Below, one piece after another: positions 49,969 through 61,000 of a stretch of DNA of 64,000 nucleotides. The notes under the pieces are model-generated. The model was not told where the DNA came from, ran no database searches, and saw nothing but the letters and a program-made list of their open reading frames with translations. Source of the stretch: Gallionella sp. (GTDB taxonomy: Bacteria; Pseudomonadota; Gammaproteobacteria; Burkholderiales; Gallionellaceae); contig JAUSAO010000116.1 in assembly GCA_030652475.1 (NCBI GenBank), forward strand, positions 27,407 through 91,406, in the 5' to 3' direction. Made by a program: the position numbers and the translations under genes. Numbering within the stretch: the first letter of the stretch is position 1; every line of letters begins with the position of its first letter.

Positions 49969-52192
49969 GCTTTTTCTTTCCCTTTGCTTTCTTTGGCTTG
50001 GACACGGATTCCGGATCAGGCACTTCCGTTTCAGTATGCAGCACAAAATCTATCTTGGTGCTTTCCATATCGACCTTGACCACGCGCACTTCCACCCGAT
50101 CGCCCAGGCGATAGCTTTGCCCGGTGCGTTCGCCCAGCAAATGGTGCTTGGCGGCATCGAAATGGAAATAGTCTTTGCCCAGTTCGGAGATATGCACCAG
50201 GCCTTCAACATACAAATCATCCAGCGAAACAAACATGCCAAAACCGGTAACGGAAGAAACCGTGCCGGTGAACACGCTGCCCAAATGATCGCGCATGTAA
50301 AAGCACTTCAGCCACGCTTCCACATCTCGCGTCGCATCGTCGGCGCGGCGTTCGGTCATTGAGCAATGGATACCCAGCTCAGTCCATTTCTGTGCGGGCT
50401 TGTATTGTTTGCCATGCAGCACCGCCTTGATGGCACGATGCACCAGCAGATCGGGATAACGGCGTATCGGCGAGGTGAAATGTGTATAAGCTTCATAACC
50501 GAGACCGAAATGACCGATATTCTCCGGTTCATATTTGGCCTGGCGCAACGAACGCAACATCACCGTCTGCAACAAACCCGCATCAGGACGCCCCTTGATA
50601 CGCTTCAATAACTTGGAATAGTCTGCCGCCTGAGGCTCGTCTTCCCCGGTTAGCCCCAAGCCAAATTCCTTCATGAATTCACGCAAGGCTTCCAGTTTTT
50701 CGGGTGTCGGGCCCTGATGGATGCGATACAACACAGGATGCTGATGATCATGCAAAAAACCTGCCGCGCAGACATTCGCCGCCAGCATGCACTCTTCGAT
50801 CAGTTTATGCGCGTCGTTACGCACCACGGGCACAATGCGCTCGATTTTGCCCTGATCAGTAAAAATCATCTGCGTCTCAACCGTTTCAAAGTCGATCGCA
50901 CCGCGTTTCTCGCGCGCCTTTAACAGCTTCTGGAACAATTCATACAGATGCTGCAGATGCGGCACAATAGCTGCATGGCTCCTGGACAGTTCACCATCGG
51001 GTTCGGCCAGCATTTCAGCGACTTGCGTATAAGTCAGGCGCGCGTTGGAATACATCACCGACGGGTAAAAGCGATACTTGCCAATTTCTCCCTTGCTGCT
51101 GATATGCATGTCGCACACCATACACAGCCGATCCACCTGCGGATTCAGCGAACACAAGCCATTGGACAACTCCTCCGGCAGCATCGGAATCACGCGGCGC
51201 GGAAAATACACCGAGTTGCCGCGCAGGATGGCCTCGCGATCCAACGCATCATTAGTCTGCACATAATGGCTGACATCGGCGATGGCCACCACCAGACGAT
51301 ACCCCCCCTTTTCCGGCGCACAATACACCGCATCATCAAAATCACGCGCCGTTTCACCATCTATCGTTACCAGCGGCAAATTGCGAATATCTTCGCGCCC
51401 CGCCCAGTCCTCAGCAGACACGACAGGCGAAATCGCTTTGGCCTGACGCTCCGCATCCTTGGGGAAATCATGTGGTAAATCGTGCTTGCGCAGGGCAATC
51501 TCAATTTCCATACCAGGATCGGCATAGTTGCCCAGCACCTGCACGATACGACCGATCGGTTGCGCATGTTTGTCAGGGTGTTTAATGATTTCAAGCATCA
51601 CCACCTGACCTGCTTTAGCCCCGCCCGTCTGGCCTGCGGCAACCAGAATATCCTGAGTGATGCGACGATTCTCAGCCACCACGAACTGAATGCCATGCTC
51701 TTCATACAAACGGCCGACCACTTTATTGTTGGCACGCTCCAGCACCTCGACAATCTTGGCCTCAGGGCGACCACGCCGGTCTACACCCGCCTGACGCACC
51801 ATCACCACGTCGCCGTTCAGCACCTGATGCATTTCCTTTTCGGAAAGGAACATGTCGGGGCTGCCGTCTTCAGGAATCAGGAAGCCGAATCCGTCAGGAT
51901 GACCCTGCACCTTGCCTTTTACCAGATCGAGCTTGTCCATCACGCAAATGGCACGCTTGCGATTGCGCATGATCTGACCGTCGCGTTCCATCGCACGCAG
52001 GCGACGGGAAAACAGCTCTTCTTCATCACGTTTGATGAGCAGCATATCCAGCAGCTCATCCTCGACCATGGGTGCGCCGTGCTCAGTCAATATCTGCAAT
52101 ATAAATTCACGACTCGGCAGCGGATGTTCGTACTGTTCACGCTCGCGTTCAAGAAACGGATCCTGCAAACGTAAATTATTTTTCTTTTTCAT
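49961..52192 (-). CDS. rnr: Ribonuclease R
   Basis: 743 aa from ATG 52192; TTG two codons earlier is an alternative because AAGGA is closer to it. Order: winged-helix N-terminus (20-80), cold-shock domains, RNB catalytic domain ([16 protein letters not shown] near 265 with the metal Asp cluster), S1 domain ([20 protein letters not shown]), Lys-rich tail ([10 protein letters not shown]). Degrades structured RNA 3'-5'. Its start region overlaps the divergent tRNA-Leu promoter. Confidence 0.97.
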   Translation of the reverse strand: MKKKNNLRLQDPFLEREREQYEHPLPSREFILQILTEHGAPMVEDELLDMLLIKRDEEELFSRRLRAMERDGQIMRNRKRAICVMDKLDLVKGKVQGHPDGFGFLIPEDGSPDMFLSEKEMHQVLNGDVVMVRQAGVDRRGRPEAKIVEVLERANNKVVGRLYEEHGIQFVVAENRRITQDILVAAGQTGGAKAGQVVMLEIIKHPDKHAQPIGRIVQVLGNYADPGMEIEIALRKHDLPHDFPKDAERQAKAISPVVSAEDWAGREDIRNLPLVTIDGETARDFDDAVYCAPEKGGYRLVVAIADVSHYVQTNDALDREAILRGNSVYFPRRVIPMLPEELSNGLCSLNPQVDRLCMVCDMHISSKGEIGKYRFYPSVMYSNARLTYTQVAEMLAEPDGELSRSHAAIVPHLQHLYELFQKLLKAREKRGAIDFETVETQMIFTDQGKIERIVPVVRNDAHKLIEECMLAANVCAAGFLHDHQHPVLYRIHQGPTPEKLEALREFMKEFGLGLTGEDEPQAADYSKLLKRIKGRPDAGLLQTVMLRSLRQAKYEPENIGHFGLGYEAYTHFTSPIRRYPDLLVHRAIKAVLHGKQYKPAQKWTELGIHCSMTERRADDATRDVEAWLKCFYMRDHLGSVFTGTVSSVTGFGMFVSLDDLYVEGLVHISELGKDYFHFDAAKHHLLGERTGQSYRLGDRVEVRVVKVDMESTKIDFVLHTETEVPDPESVSKPKKAKGKKKHG

Positions 52193-52220
52193 TGACAATA
52201 TGTCCTTTAACTATTAAATT
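52192..52220 (+). promoter_or_regulatory. tRNA-Leu promoter
   Basis: Consensus TTGACA (52192-52197), 17-bp spacer, TAAATT (52215-52220), then GCGCGCC, a GC-rich discriminator usual for stable RNA. The -35 box lies on the rnr start codon, so tRNA-Leu and rnr expression may interfere. Confidence 0.75.
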
Positions 52221-52243
52221 GCGCGCCTTCAGCAAGTTGCATT

Positions 52244-52328
52244 GCCCAGATGGCGGAATTGGTAGACGCGCACGGTTCAGGTCCGTGTGCCGCAAGGTGT
52301 GGAGGTTCGAGTCCTCTTCTGGGCACCA
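52244..52328 (+). tRNA. tRNA-Leu (CAG anticodon)
   Basis: 85 nt including encoded CCA. Acceptor GCCCAGA/TCTGGGC pairs fully; anticodon arm CACGG-TTCAGGT-CCGTG reads CAG; a long class II variable arm follows; T arm GGAGG-TTCGAGT-CCTCT. All marks of tRNA-Leu. It is divergent from rnr and has its own promoter and terminator. Confidence 0.97.
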
Positions 52329-52338
52329 AAAACAAGTA

Positions 52339-52362
52339 AGAGCCCGCGCAAGCGGGCTCTTT
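52339..52362 (+). terminator. tRNA-Leu terminator hairpin
   Basis: AGAGCCCGC-GCAA-GCGGGCTCT, a perfect 9-bp stem with GNRA loop, starting 10 bp after the tRNA. Only two T follow, so termination may be incomplete and read into the tRNA-like segment. Confidence 0.75.
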
Positions 52363-52400
52363 GCTTGGGGCCCATAAAGCGAAACAACTGCTTGTTTCGC

Positions 52401-52475
52401 GCCAGGACTCGGGGGGCATGCGGCACTACGGATGCCGGGGTCGCGCCTGCGTGACCGAGCCTCTTCTTGGCACCA
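52401..52475 (+). ncRNA. tRNA-like remnant or attachment-site scar with encoded CCA
   Basis: 75 nt. GCCAGGA (52401-52407) pairs with TCTTGGC (52465-52471) with a single G-U, followed by ACCA. The 3' part (cgagcctcttcttggcacca) differs from the tRNA-Leu 3' end by one base change and one missing base. Inside, CTCGG/CCGAG and GGCAT/ATGCC can pair, but D, anticodon and T arms are not canonical. Either a decayed tRNA copy or an att duplicate left by an integrative element. Expression is unproven. Confidence 0.4.
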
Positions 52476-52493
52476 GGAATAACGCAGCAAACT

Positions 52494-52527
52494 AAAGCCA
52501 GCAACTTTTTGATTTGCTGGCTTTTTT
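52494..52527 (+). terminator. Strong intrinsic terminator after the tRNA-like segment
   Basis: AAAGCCAGCAA pairs with TTGCTGGCTTT over a 9-base loop, ending in six T on the plus strand. It shows that transcription does extend past the tRNA-Leu hairpin. Confidence 0.9.
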
Positions 52528-52850
52528 CGTCTGATCTCATACATTTTGTCTGCATTAATAACATTTTCCTGGCGTCCTGTTACAGTTTCTCAGCAAGAAT
52601 TTTTCAGGACGATTACAACATGGGAACAATAGAAGCGAAGTAATGCTTGGCAAGCATTGCAAAACACGAGGTTCGTAAGTCAAATACATTTTCAAGTAAA
52701 CCGGAATCTCAAAAATGGGGGCTCTCAATACGAGAGACGGCATTCTAGCAGGAAAGGCATCAGGCATTCCAGATAAGACGCTTTCCCAGGCAAGCCCAAA
52801 ATGGGCATGCCTGCTGGAGCGGTGCTAGCAGATGAAGCAAAGAAACAGAC
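52528..52850. other. Gene-free interval with one long inverted repeat
   Basis: No coding signal was found. CAGGCAAGCCCA (52787-52798) and TGGGCATGCCTG (52802-52813) pair at 11 of 12 positions over a short loop. On the minus strand it lies about 40 bp after the end of the GGDEF-EAL gene, but no T-run follows. Smaller stems occur at ATGCTT/AAGCAT and CTCTC/GAGAG. Confidence 0.6.
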
Positions 52851-55849
52851 CTATAACTTCCCAAGCAAGCCCTCGAACTCCTCAATAGGTACGGGTTTCC
52901 CGAACAAATAGCCTTGGTACGTGCTGCAATCCTGGTCTTTGAGAAAAGCCCGCTGCTCTTCGGTCTCAACCCCTTCAGCGAAAATAGTCAAATCCAGTGA
53001 CCTCGCCAAATTGGCGACAGTCTCTACCAACAGCGCACCCCCCCCTCCAGCGAAATACCCCGAACAATTTTCTGGTTGATTTTTAGCTGATCTGAGGAAA
53101 GTTGCTTCAGATAGGACAGCGATGAAAACACCGCCCCGAAATTATCCATAGATAATCTGACACCTATATTTTTCAGTGCATAAATTTTTTCTATCAAACT
53201 CTTGCTATCTGCCAACACCAGTCTTTCAGACAATTCCAATTTCAGACGTGCGGGATCTGCCTGATGTAAATTCAGCATTTCGGCAATTTGGTCCACAAAA
53301 TCAGCTTGAGAAAACTGCTTGGCGCTGATATTGATCGTCAACGTCAAATCAGCTGTCTTATCGTTTCGGCTCCACAAAGCGAGTTGCTGACAAGCTGTTT
53401 TCAACACCCAGCGATCAATTTCGATGATCAGCGCACTTTCTTCGGCAATCGAGATGAACTGCTCTGCCAGGATCACGCCGTGTTCCGGATGGTTCCAACG
53501 CAGGAAGGCCTCAGCACCCAAAGGACGATTGCGCTTGTCCACCTGTACCTGATAATGCAACTGTAATTGTTGCCGTGCCAGGATGTGATGCATATCCTCC
53601 TGTAGCGCATTGTGCAGTGACACGTTACGTTGCATGGCGGGATCAAAAAAACGCACTGTATTCCGCCCGGAATTTTTTGCCTGATACATCGCCATATCAG
53701 CATGTTCAATCAATATTTCCAGCACTTCATCATTACCGTGAAACAGGCTGATGCCAATACTGGGTGAGCTTTGATGCTCGTGCTCGTTGAGCTTGTAGGG
53801 CAGTGCCAATGTTGCACGTATTTTCTCGGCAAGCAGCGCGACCTTGCGCAGAGTATGATCCGGCGCATTGCTGACACCCTCAATAAGCACAATGAACTCA
53901 TCCCCACCATACCTTGCAACCGTATCCATTTCACGGACGCAGGACTTGATTCGCGCCCCCACTTCTATCAGCAGCAAATCACCATAATCGTGCCCGAGCG
54001 TATCGTTAATCAACTTAAAACGATCCATATCAATAAACAGGAGCGCACCATAGTCGCTGCGCCGTGCGGAAGCGACTAAAGCCGCACGCATGCGGTCAAG
54101 CAACAAACGCCGGTTGGGCAACCGGGTCAGCACATCATAAAACGCCAGCTTGTGCGTTTCCTCTTCGGCCCGTTTACGTGCGGTAATGTCGCTAAATATG
54201 GCTACATAATGGGTGGTTTCCTGCTGTTCGTCTTTAATTGCAGTAACGGACATCCATTTAGGATAAATCTCACCATTTTTGCGTTTATCCCATATTTCAC
54301 CCGCCCAGGCACCGTTGTACAGCAATTGTTGCCACATCTCGATGTAAAAAGCTCTGGAATGCTGACCTGAACTCATGATGCGCGGGTTTTTCCCCAGCAC
54401 CTCAGCGGCGCTATACCCTGTAATCTCAGTAAAAGCCCGGTTAACACGAATAATATTAGAATTGGCATCGGTAATGAGAATCGCATCCTGCGTTTCAAAG
54501 GTTGCGGCTGCGATACGAAGATCGACCTCTGCCTGTTTGCGCTCGGTGATGTCGTACAGCACGACCAGATGAGTGCTGTCAAAGCCATTCTCCAGAGATG
54601 CGGCACCGACCATGACCGTGCGCACCATGCCATCCTTACAGCGTATGTTCAATTCCAGCGGAATGAAATCTTCATTACTACGCCGGGCTTCCGCCATATG
54701 TTCATACCAGCTTTCAATCACCCATTGCCGGTATTGCAAATCGGGATAAGCGCGTGGCCACCATGCGTCCAGGGTGGGTATCTCGTCCAGGGTGTAACCA
54801 AACTTTTGTATGAATGCCTGATTCAGATATGTAATGTTTCCTTTTGCATCGTCCAAGACAAGAGGGATAGGCGTGGCGTCGATGATGGCGCGATATTTTG
54901 CTTCGTTTGCCCGCAGCACTGACTCTGCCTGTTTCAGTTCGGTCACGTCCTGATAGACACCGAGCATGCCTACAATTTCGTTAACCCTGTTGCGAAGCGG
55001 CACTTTAGAAGTGCGCAACCAGACTGTTTTCCCTTCAGGCGTGGTCGATGGCTCGTCGTACAACAATTTTGGCTCACCCGAATCCATGACCTGTTTGTCA
55101 TCCATGCGGTAAAGTTCAGCCTGCGCTTTCCAGCTTAACTCATCATCCTCCTGATCTATGATATCCGCCGGCGCACTGACGCCGGCATCCAGAGCAAAAG
55201 CAGGATTGCAACCCAGATATCGTGATGCTTTATCCTTCCAGAAAATGCGCACAGGTGCGGTATCGATGATGGTCTGGAGCAGATTGCGCGATTCTGCACA
55301 TGATGCTTCCAATTTCTTGCGCTCGGAAATATCCGTCAGCACGATGCGCACTTCGGGGTTGTTATCAGCCTGTTTCAAATACACGCAATCCAGCTGTGCG
55401 TAAAAATGCGGCTTATCATCATGCTGAAGCAGTAGCTCACAAGTCGATTTTTCGTCACGCGTCAGTAAATACTGAAAATGCTGATGCCAGCGACTGCGAT
55501 CCTCTTCGGCAACGTAAGAGACGAAGGGGCGGTAAGGCAGCCTGTCGCGCGCCACAGAGAGCAAGGCCGAACCGGTGATATTGATGCTGTTGATTAGCCC
55601 ATCGTGGCTGAGGGTGATAAAACCGACCGGGGAATAATCGTAATAATCCATGTAGCGGTCACGGGAGGCTACGAGTTCAATCTGTGCTTCCCGCAATGCT
55701 TTGTTCTGCATCTCCAGTTCGTGCAGGATAGACACACGGGAGCGATCGCTTGACGTTGTCAGCGGTGCGTCGCTAACAAACTCCGCTTCGGAGACCGCCC
55801 TCAAGCATTGCTGATTTTGCTCATTTGAAGTATCTTTTTCTGCGGTCAC
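52851..55849 (-). pseudogene. PAS-GGDEF-EAL c-di-GMP protein, frameshifted in the EAL domain
   Basis: GTG start 55849 with AGGGGA upstream. Four PAS/PAC sensors (about 55-180, 183-310, 312-440, 442-560), then GGDEF (RYGGDEF at 646-652) with an intact I-site REMD five residues before it, so a feedback-inhibited diguanylate cyclase is predicted. The EAL domain starts with EAFLRW (780) and is degenerate: DNFGAVFSS for DDFGTGYSS and LKIN for LKID. The frame ends at 53024 after a run of eight G (53038-53045 on the plus strand as C). The correct continuation in another frame (LARSLDLTIFAEGVETEEQ to GLLGKL) ends at 52851. Mutation, phase variation or an assembly indel could explain it. Confidence 0.88.
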
Positions 55850-56221
55850 GGCAAGTCCCCTGTGAAGTTATGGGCTACGAGTGGAGCAGAATATCAACTT
55901 AAATTACGCGCTATGTGTCGTGGATACCACATCAACGACCCATAGCTTACTATCTTATGCACCATGCATCGAATGAGCAGGGTGATCATTCAACCTTCCT
56001 TTACGTAGAGACGGATGTCTCGACATGAACGGTGTGCATCGGAAAGGCTAGCTGCTAACAGAGCACATTATGCTCCCCCGTTGCCCTTCGCATTCTGTTC
56101 CGATACAAGCCAACCATACCATTGCTGCAAACTCGTTAACAGTCCGGAAAACAACCGGATTGTTAACGATGCTTATTCTTCATATCACATTCGCCCATAC
56201 ACCGTTACGACGGGAATGACT
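55850..56221. other. Intergenic region between the GGDEF-EAL gene and purA
   Basis: 372 bp with no coding signal. It holds CGTTAACAGTCCGG (56134-56147) and CCGGATTGTTAACG (56155-56168), complementary at 13 of 14 positions over a 7-base loop, and a small GAGAC/GTCTC stem near 56010. The large hairpin lies 50 bp after the purA stop (minus strand) without a T-run. The promoter of the GGDEF-EAL gene should also lie here. Confidence 0.6.
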
Positions 56222-57571
<1,350 letters not shown>

Positions 57572-58729
57572 TCACAAGGCAATAATTTGCCAGGCATCTG
57601 CACGCCATACCAGCTCGCGATCACATTGCGGCTCGGAAAGGCTAACCGCACTACCCGGCAAGTCCGCGACCACAATCTCACCCGCAGCACGCAATCCGGC
57701 AATCGCGGCTGTCAGTGCAACATCATCCTGATACGGCGCGCGTATTGCGGGTCGCACGGCTTGAACGGGCAGCAGACGATAAAGCTGGCGCAAATCCATG
57801 CTAAAACCTGTTGCCGCACGCGCACGGCCAAAACTTTTTCCCAGATCGTCATAACGCCCACCCAGTGCAATCGCATCATGACTACCCGTATGGTAGGCGG
57901 CAAACACCATGCCGCTGTGGTAATGATAGCCACGCAAATCGGCGAGGTCGATACCGACACTGGCAACAAAGGGCTGCAATTTAACCGACACTGCCTGCAA
58001 ATCATCCAAAGCAGCGCTAATTTCCGCATCTTCAGGCAGCAATTTACGCGCTCGTGCCAGCACCTCTTCACAATTGCCATACAAAGTGGGCAAAACCAGA
58101 AACACGCGGCGCAAATCTTCGTCAAGCGCTTGCAGCAAAGTCTGCAACATCGTGCTGTCTTTGACTTGCAGTGCAGCGAACAACTCGTTTTCAAGATTTT
58201 TGTTCAGCTGCGCCTGTTTAACCAGGGCACGAAACACACCCACATGTCCAAGATCAAGATGCACATCTTGTATACCCAGCATGACCAGCGACTGCAACAT
58301 TAGCTGCTGAATTTCCAGATCGCTTTCCAGTCCACTGTGGCCATACAGCTCAGCACCAATTTGCAACAATTCCCGCGTGCGATTCAGCCCGGCAGGCTGG
58401 GTATGCAACACACTGCCCGCATAGCATAAACGTGCCACACCCTGACGATTCAACAGATGCGCATCAATACGCGCGACCTGCGGGGTGATGTCGGCACGCA
58501 AGGCCAGAGTACGTCCACTCAACTGATCAACTAGTTTAAACGTACGCAGATCCATGTCAGCACTGTCGGCTATCAACAGGGATTCAGCGTATTCCAGCAG
58601 CGGCGGTGCAACCAGCTGATAACCCGATTTACGCAATAAATCAAGAATCTGTACACGCATCTGTTCAACGCGCCAGGCTTCTTCGGGCAGCATATCCTGA
58701 ATATATTCAGGTAGTAACCAATTTTGCAT
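57572..58729 (-). CDS. hisZ: ATP phosphoribosyltransferase regulatory subunit HisZ
   Basis: 385 aa HisRS-like paralogue without tRNA-charging function, partner of short-form HisG in histidine synthesis. LPEYIQDMLPEEAWRVEQMR start, RTLALRADITPQVARID, GAELYGHSGLESDLEI, and ALGGRYDDLGKSFG are diagnostic. ATG 58729 shares one base with the stop of the DUF2065 gene (TAATG). Confidence 0.96.
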   Translation of the reverse strand: MQNWLLPEYIQDMLPEEAWRVEQMRVQILDLLRKSGYQLVAPPLLEYAESLLIADSADMDLRTFKLVDQLSGRTLALRADITPQVARIDAHLLNRQGVARLCYAGSVLHTQPAGLNRTRELLQIGAELYGHSGLESDLEIQQLMLQSLVMLGIQDVHLDLGHVGVFRALVKQAQLNKNLENELFAALQVKDSTMLQTLLQALDEDLRRVFLVLPTLYGNCEEVLARARKLLPEDAEISAALDDLQAVSVKLQPFVASVGIDLADLRGYHYHSGMVFAAYHTGSHDAIALGGRYDDLGKSFGRARAATGFSMDLRQLYRLLPVQAVRPAIRAPYQDDVALTAAIAGLRAAGEIVVADLPGSAVSLSEPQCDRELVWRADAWQIIAL

Positions 58730-58914
58730 TATTTAATCCAGTACAACATCAGCAAACCGCACAACGTCGTGCTGATGCCAATAAAACGAAGTTGCCCCTC
58801 TGTTAGCGCGATCAGTTTACGAAACATTTCTCGCCACATATCGGGGAACAGGAAAGGTATTAATCCTTCAATTACCAGCATCATCGCAAAACCGAGCAGC
58901 CAGTAATCCAGCAC
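58729..58914 (-). CDS. DUF2065 small inner membrane protein
   Basis: 61 aa, GTG start at 58914 sharing a base with the hflC stop (TAGTG). Two membrane segments (about 5-22 and 43-59) with MWREMFRKLIALTEGQLRFI between them. The family regularly lies between hflC and hisZ or purA; function unknown. Probably an accessory of HflKC by position. Confidence 0.9.
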   Translation of the reverse strand: MLDYWLLGFAMMLVIEGLIPFLFPDMWREMFRKLIALTEGQLRFIGISTTLCGLLMLYWIK

Positions 58915-59792
58915 TACTTGCCCGATTTACCGGGATTCTTCATATACTTGAAGAAGGCTGAGCTTGGATCCATCACCATCACGTCGCTCTTGTTCTTGAA
59001 GCTTTGCTTGTAAGCCTCCAGGCTGCGATAGAACGAGTAGAACTCGGCGTTGCGACCAAATGCAGCCGCGTAAGTTGAGGAAGCCTTGGCATCGCCTTCA
59101 CCCTTGGTTTTCTGCGCATCGCGATAAGCTTCTGCCAGAATAACTTCACGTTGCTTGTCGGCATCCGCCTTGATCTTTTCACCTTCTGCCGCACCTAAAG
59201 CACGCAACTCATTCGCCACCCGCTTACGCTCGGCATCCATACGGCGGTAGACGGAATCACTAATCTCAGGCGGAAAATCGACGCGTTTGAGACGTACATC
59301 CAGCACTTGCACACCAATCTTGCGCGCATCGCTGTCTGTTTTCTGGCGCAACACCGTCATGATTTTTTCGCGTTCGCCGGAAACCACTTCGTGGATGGTG
59401 CGTTTACCGAACTCCTCACGCATGCTCGAATTAACCGTCTGCATCAAACGCGTTTTGGCACGAACTTCGTCACCGCCGACACTGACGTAATACTGCTTAA
59501 CGTCCACGATGCGCCATTTAACAAAGGAATCAACCATCACGTTTTTCTTTTCCGCCGTGATGAAACGCTCGGGTTCACCGGTATCCAGCGTCAGAATGCG
59601 TGAATCAAAAAATCGCACGTTCTGCATCAACGGCACTTTGAAGTACAAGCCTGGTGAAGTTTTTACGCTCACCACTTCTCCCAACTGAAATACGATCGCA
59701 TTCTGACGCTGGTCTACCACAAACAGGCTTAAACTCAACAAGATCAGAGCAACGACTGCACCAATCAAAATATTAGCTACATTGGTTTTCAT
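58914..59792 (-). CDS. hflC: FtsH protease modulator HflC
   Basis: 292 aa SPFH/prohibitin protein. One N-terminal membrane anchor (about 7-26), SPFH domain to about 190 (GLYFKVPLMQNVRFFDSRIL), then a long Ala/Glu/Lys coiled coil. Forms with HflK a large periplasmic ring around FtsH. ATG overlaps hflK by 4 bp. Confidence 0.97.
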   Translation of the reverse strand: MKTNVANILIGAVVALILLSLSLFVVDQRQNAIVFQLGEVVSVKTSPGLYFKVPLMQNVRFFDSRILTLDTGEPERFITAEKKNVMVDSFVKWRIVDVKQYYVSVGGDEVRAKTRLMQTVNSSMREEFGKRTIHEVVSGEREKIMTVLRQKTDSDARKIGVQVLDVRLKRVDFPPEISDSVYRRMDAERKRVANELRALGAAEGEKIKADADKQREVILAEAYRDAQKTKGEGDAKASSTYAAAFGRNAEFYSFYRSLEAYKQSFKNKSDVMVMDPSSAFFKYMKNPGKSGK

Positions 59793-61000
59793 CGAGCACC
59801 CCGATCACGGCTTAGCAAAGAGTCGCGCGCACGCTGTGCCGCACTATTGTCATTATTTTCTGATGAGGCTGGCAGCGCATCGCTTTTCCCCGCTGCCGAA
59901 ACTTCCGCAGACGAACTTCCAACACGACTGGATTCAATCAACTTATCCAAGGGCAAGTACAAAAGACTGTTGCCGTTCTTTTGATCAACCATCACTTTGC
60001 TGATGTTGCCCATGACTTGCGACATCATATCCAGATACATCCGTTCGCGAGTGACGGATGGTGCCTTTTCATATTCAACCAGAATTTGCCTGAAACGACT
60101 GGCATCACCTTCGGCATTGGCAATCACGCTTTGCTTGTAACCTTCAGACTCCTGTATCAGACGCGCTGCCGTACCGCTTGCGCGGGGTATGACATCATTT
60201 GCATAGGACTGCCCTTCATTCTTCTGACGTTCGCGATCCTGCCCCGCCTTGACAGCATCATCAAAAGCGGCCTGAACCTGCTCAGGCGGCTGTGCATTCT
60301 GCATCGTCAGTTTACTGATCAGTATCCCAGACTTGTAACGGTCCAGAATACTTTGTATCAGCTTGGTCGCCGATGCCGCCACCTGTTCCCGCCCTTCGTA
60401 GAGCACGTAGTCCATCTTGCTCTTGCCGACCACTTCGCGTATTGCGGTTTCCGCAGCCTGACGCACGTTTTCATCAGGATTACGGTTATTAAACAAATAC
60501 TCACTCGGGTCGTTCAGAAAATACTGCACTGCAAACTGAATATCAACGATATTTTCATCGTCAGTCAGCATCAATGACTCTTTCAACATCTTATTCTTGA
60601 CGTTGTCACGATAGCCCACCTCGACCGTGCGAACCTGACTCAGGTTGACGATTTCGACGGACTCAACAGGGAACGGTAAATGCCAACGCGGGCCGGGATC
60701 GGTTGTTTCAACCAGCTTGCCAAAGCGTAAAACCACACCGCGTTGACTTGCGTCCACAATATAGAAGCCGCTAGCCGCCCAGATCAACACAGCGATTAAG
60801 GCGAGCAAGCCCAAACCCCCTCCAGCAAATTTAGGCATCGATGAATCGCCACCGCTATTGCCGGGACCGTTCCTGCCGAAACCTCCTTTATTTCCCATCA
60901 AAGCCGCAACTTTGGCATTCAACTTGCGCAATAATTCTTCCAGATCGGGGGGGCCACCATTGTTGTTCTTATTGCCCCACTGCGGGTCATTCATTCCCAT
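59789..61000 (-). CDS. hflK: FtsH protease modulator HflK
   Basis: 403 aa. Cytoplasmic Gly/Asn-rich N-terminus (MGMNDPQWGNKNNNGGPPDL), membrane segment about 60-80, SPFH domain (GVVLRFGKLVETTDPGPRWH onward), helical C-terminus. Two ATG codons are possible: 61000, aligning with the usual MSLNDPQWG start, and 60994, which overlaps the hflX stop as ATGA. The first is given. Confidence 0.96.
   Translation of the reverse strand: MGMNDPQWGNKNNNGGPPDLEELLRKLNAKVAALMGNKGGFGRNGPGNSGGDSSMPKFAGGGLGLLALIAVLIWAASGFYIVDASQRGVVLRFGKLVETTDPGPRWHLPFPVESVEIVNLSQVRTVEVGYRDNVKNKMLKESLMLTDDENIVDIQFAVQYFLNDPSEYLFNNRNPDENVRQAAETAIREVVGKSKMDYVLYEGREQVAASATKLIQSILDRYKSGILISKLTMQNAQPPEQVQAAFDDAVKAGQDRERQKNEGQSYANDVIPRASGTAARLIQESEGYKQSVIANAEGDASRFRQILVEYEKAPSVTRERMYLDMMSQVMGNISKVMVDQKNGNSLLYLPLDKLIESSRVGSSSAEVSAAGKSDALPASSENNDNSAAQRARDSLLSRDRGAR

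Noticed and set aside
52176..52564. Minus-strand ORFs across tRNA-Leu
   Set aside because: They are antisense to the tRNA, its terminator and the tRNA-like segment; no coding character.
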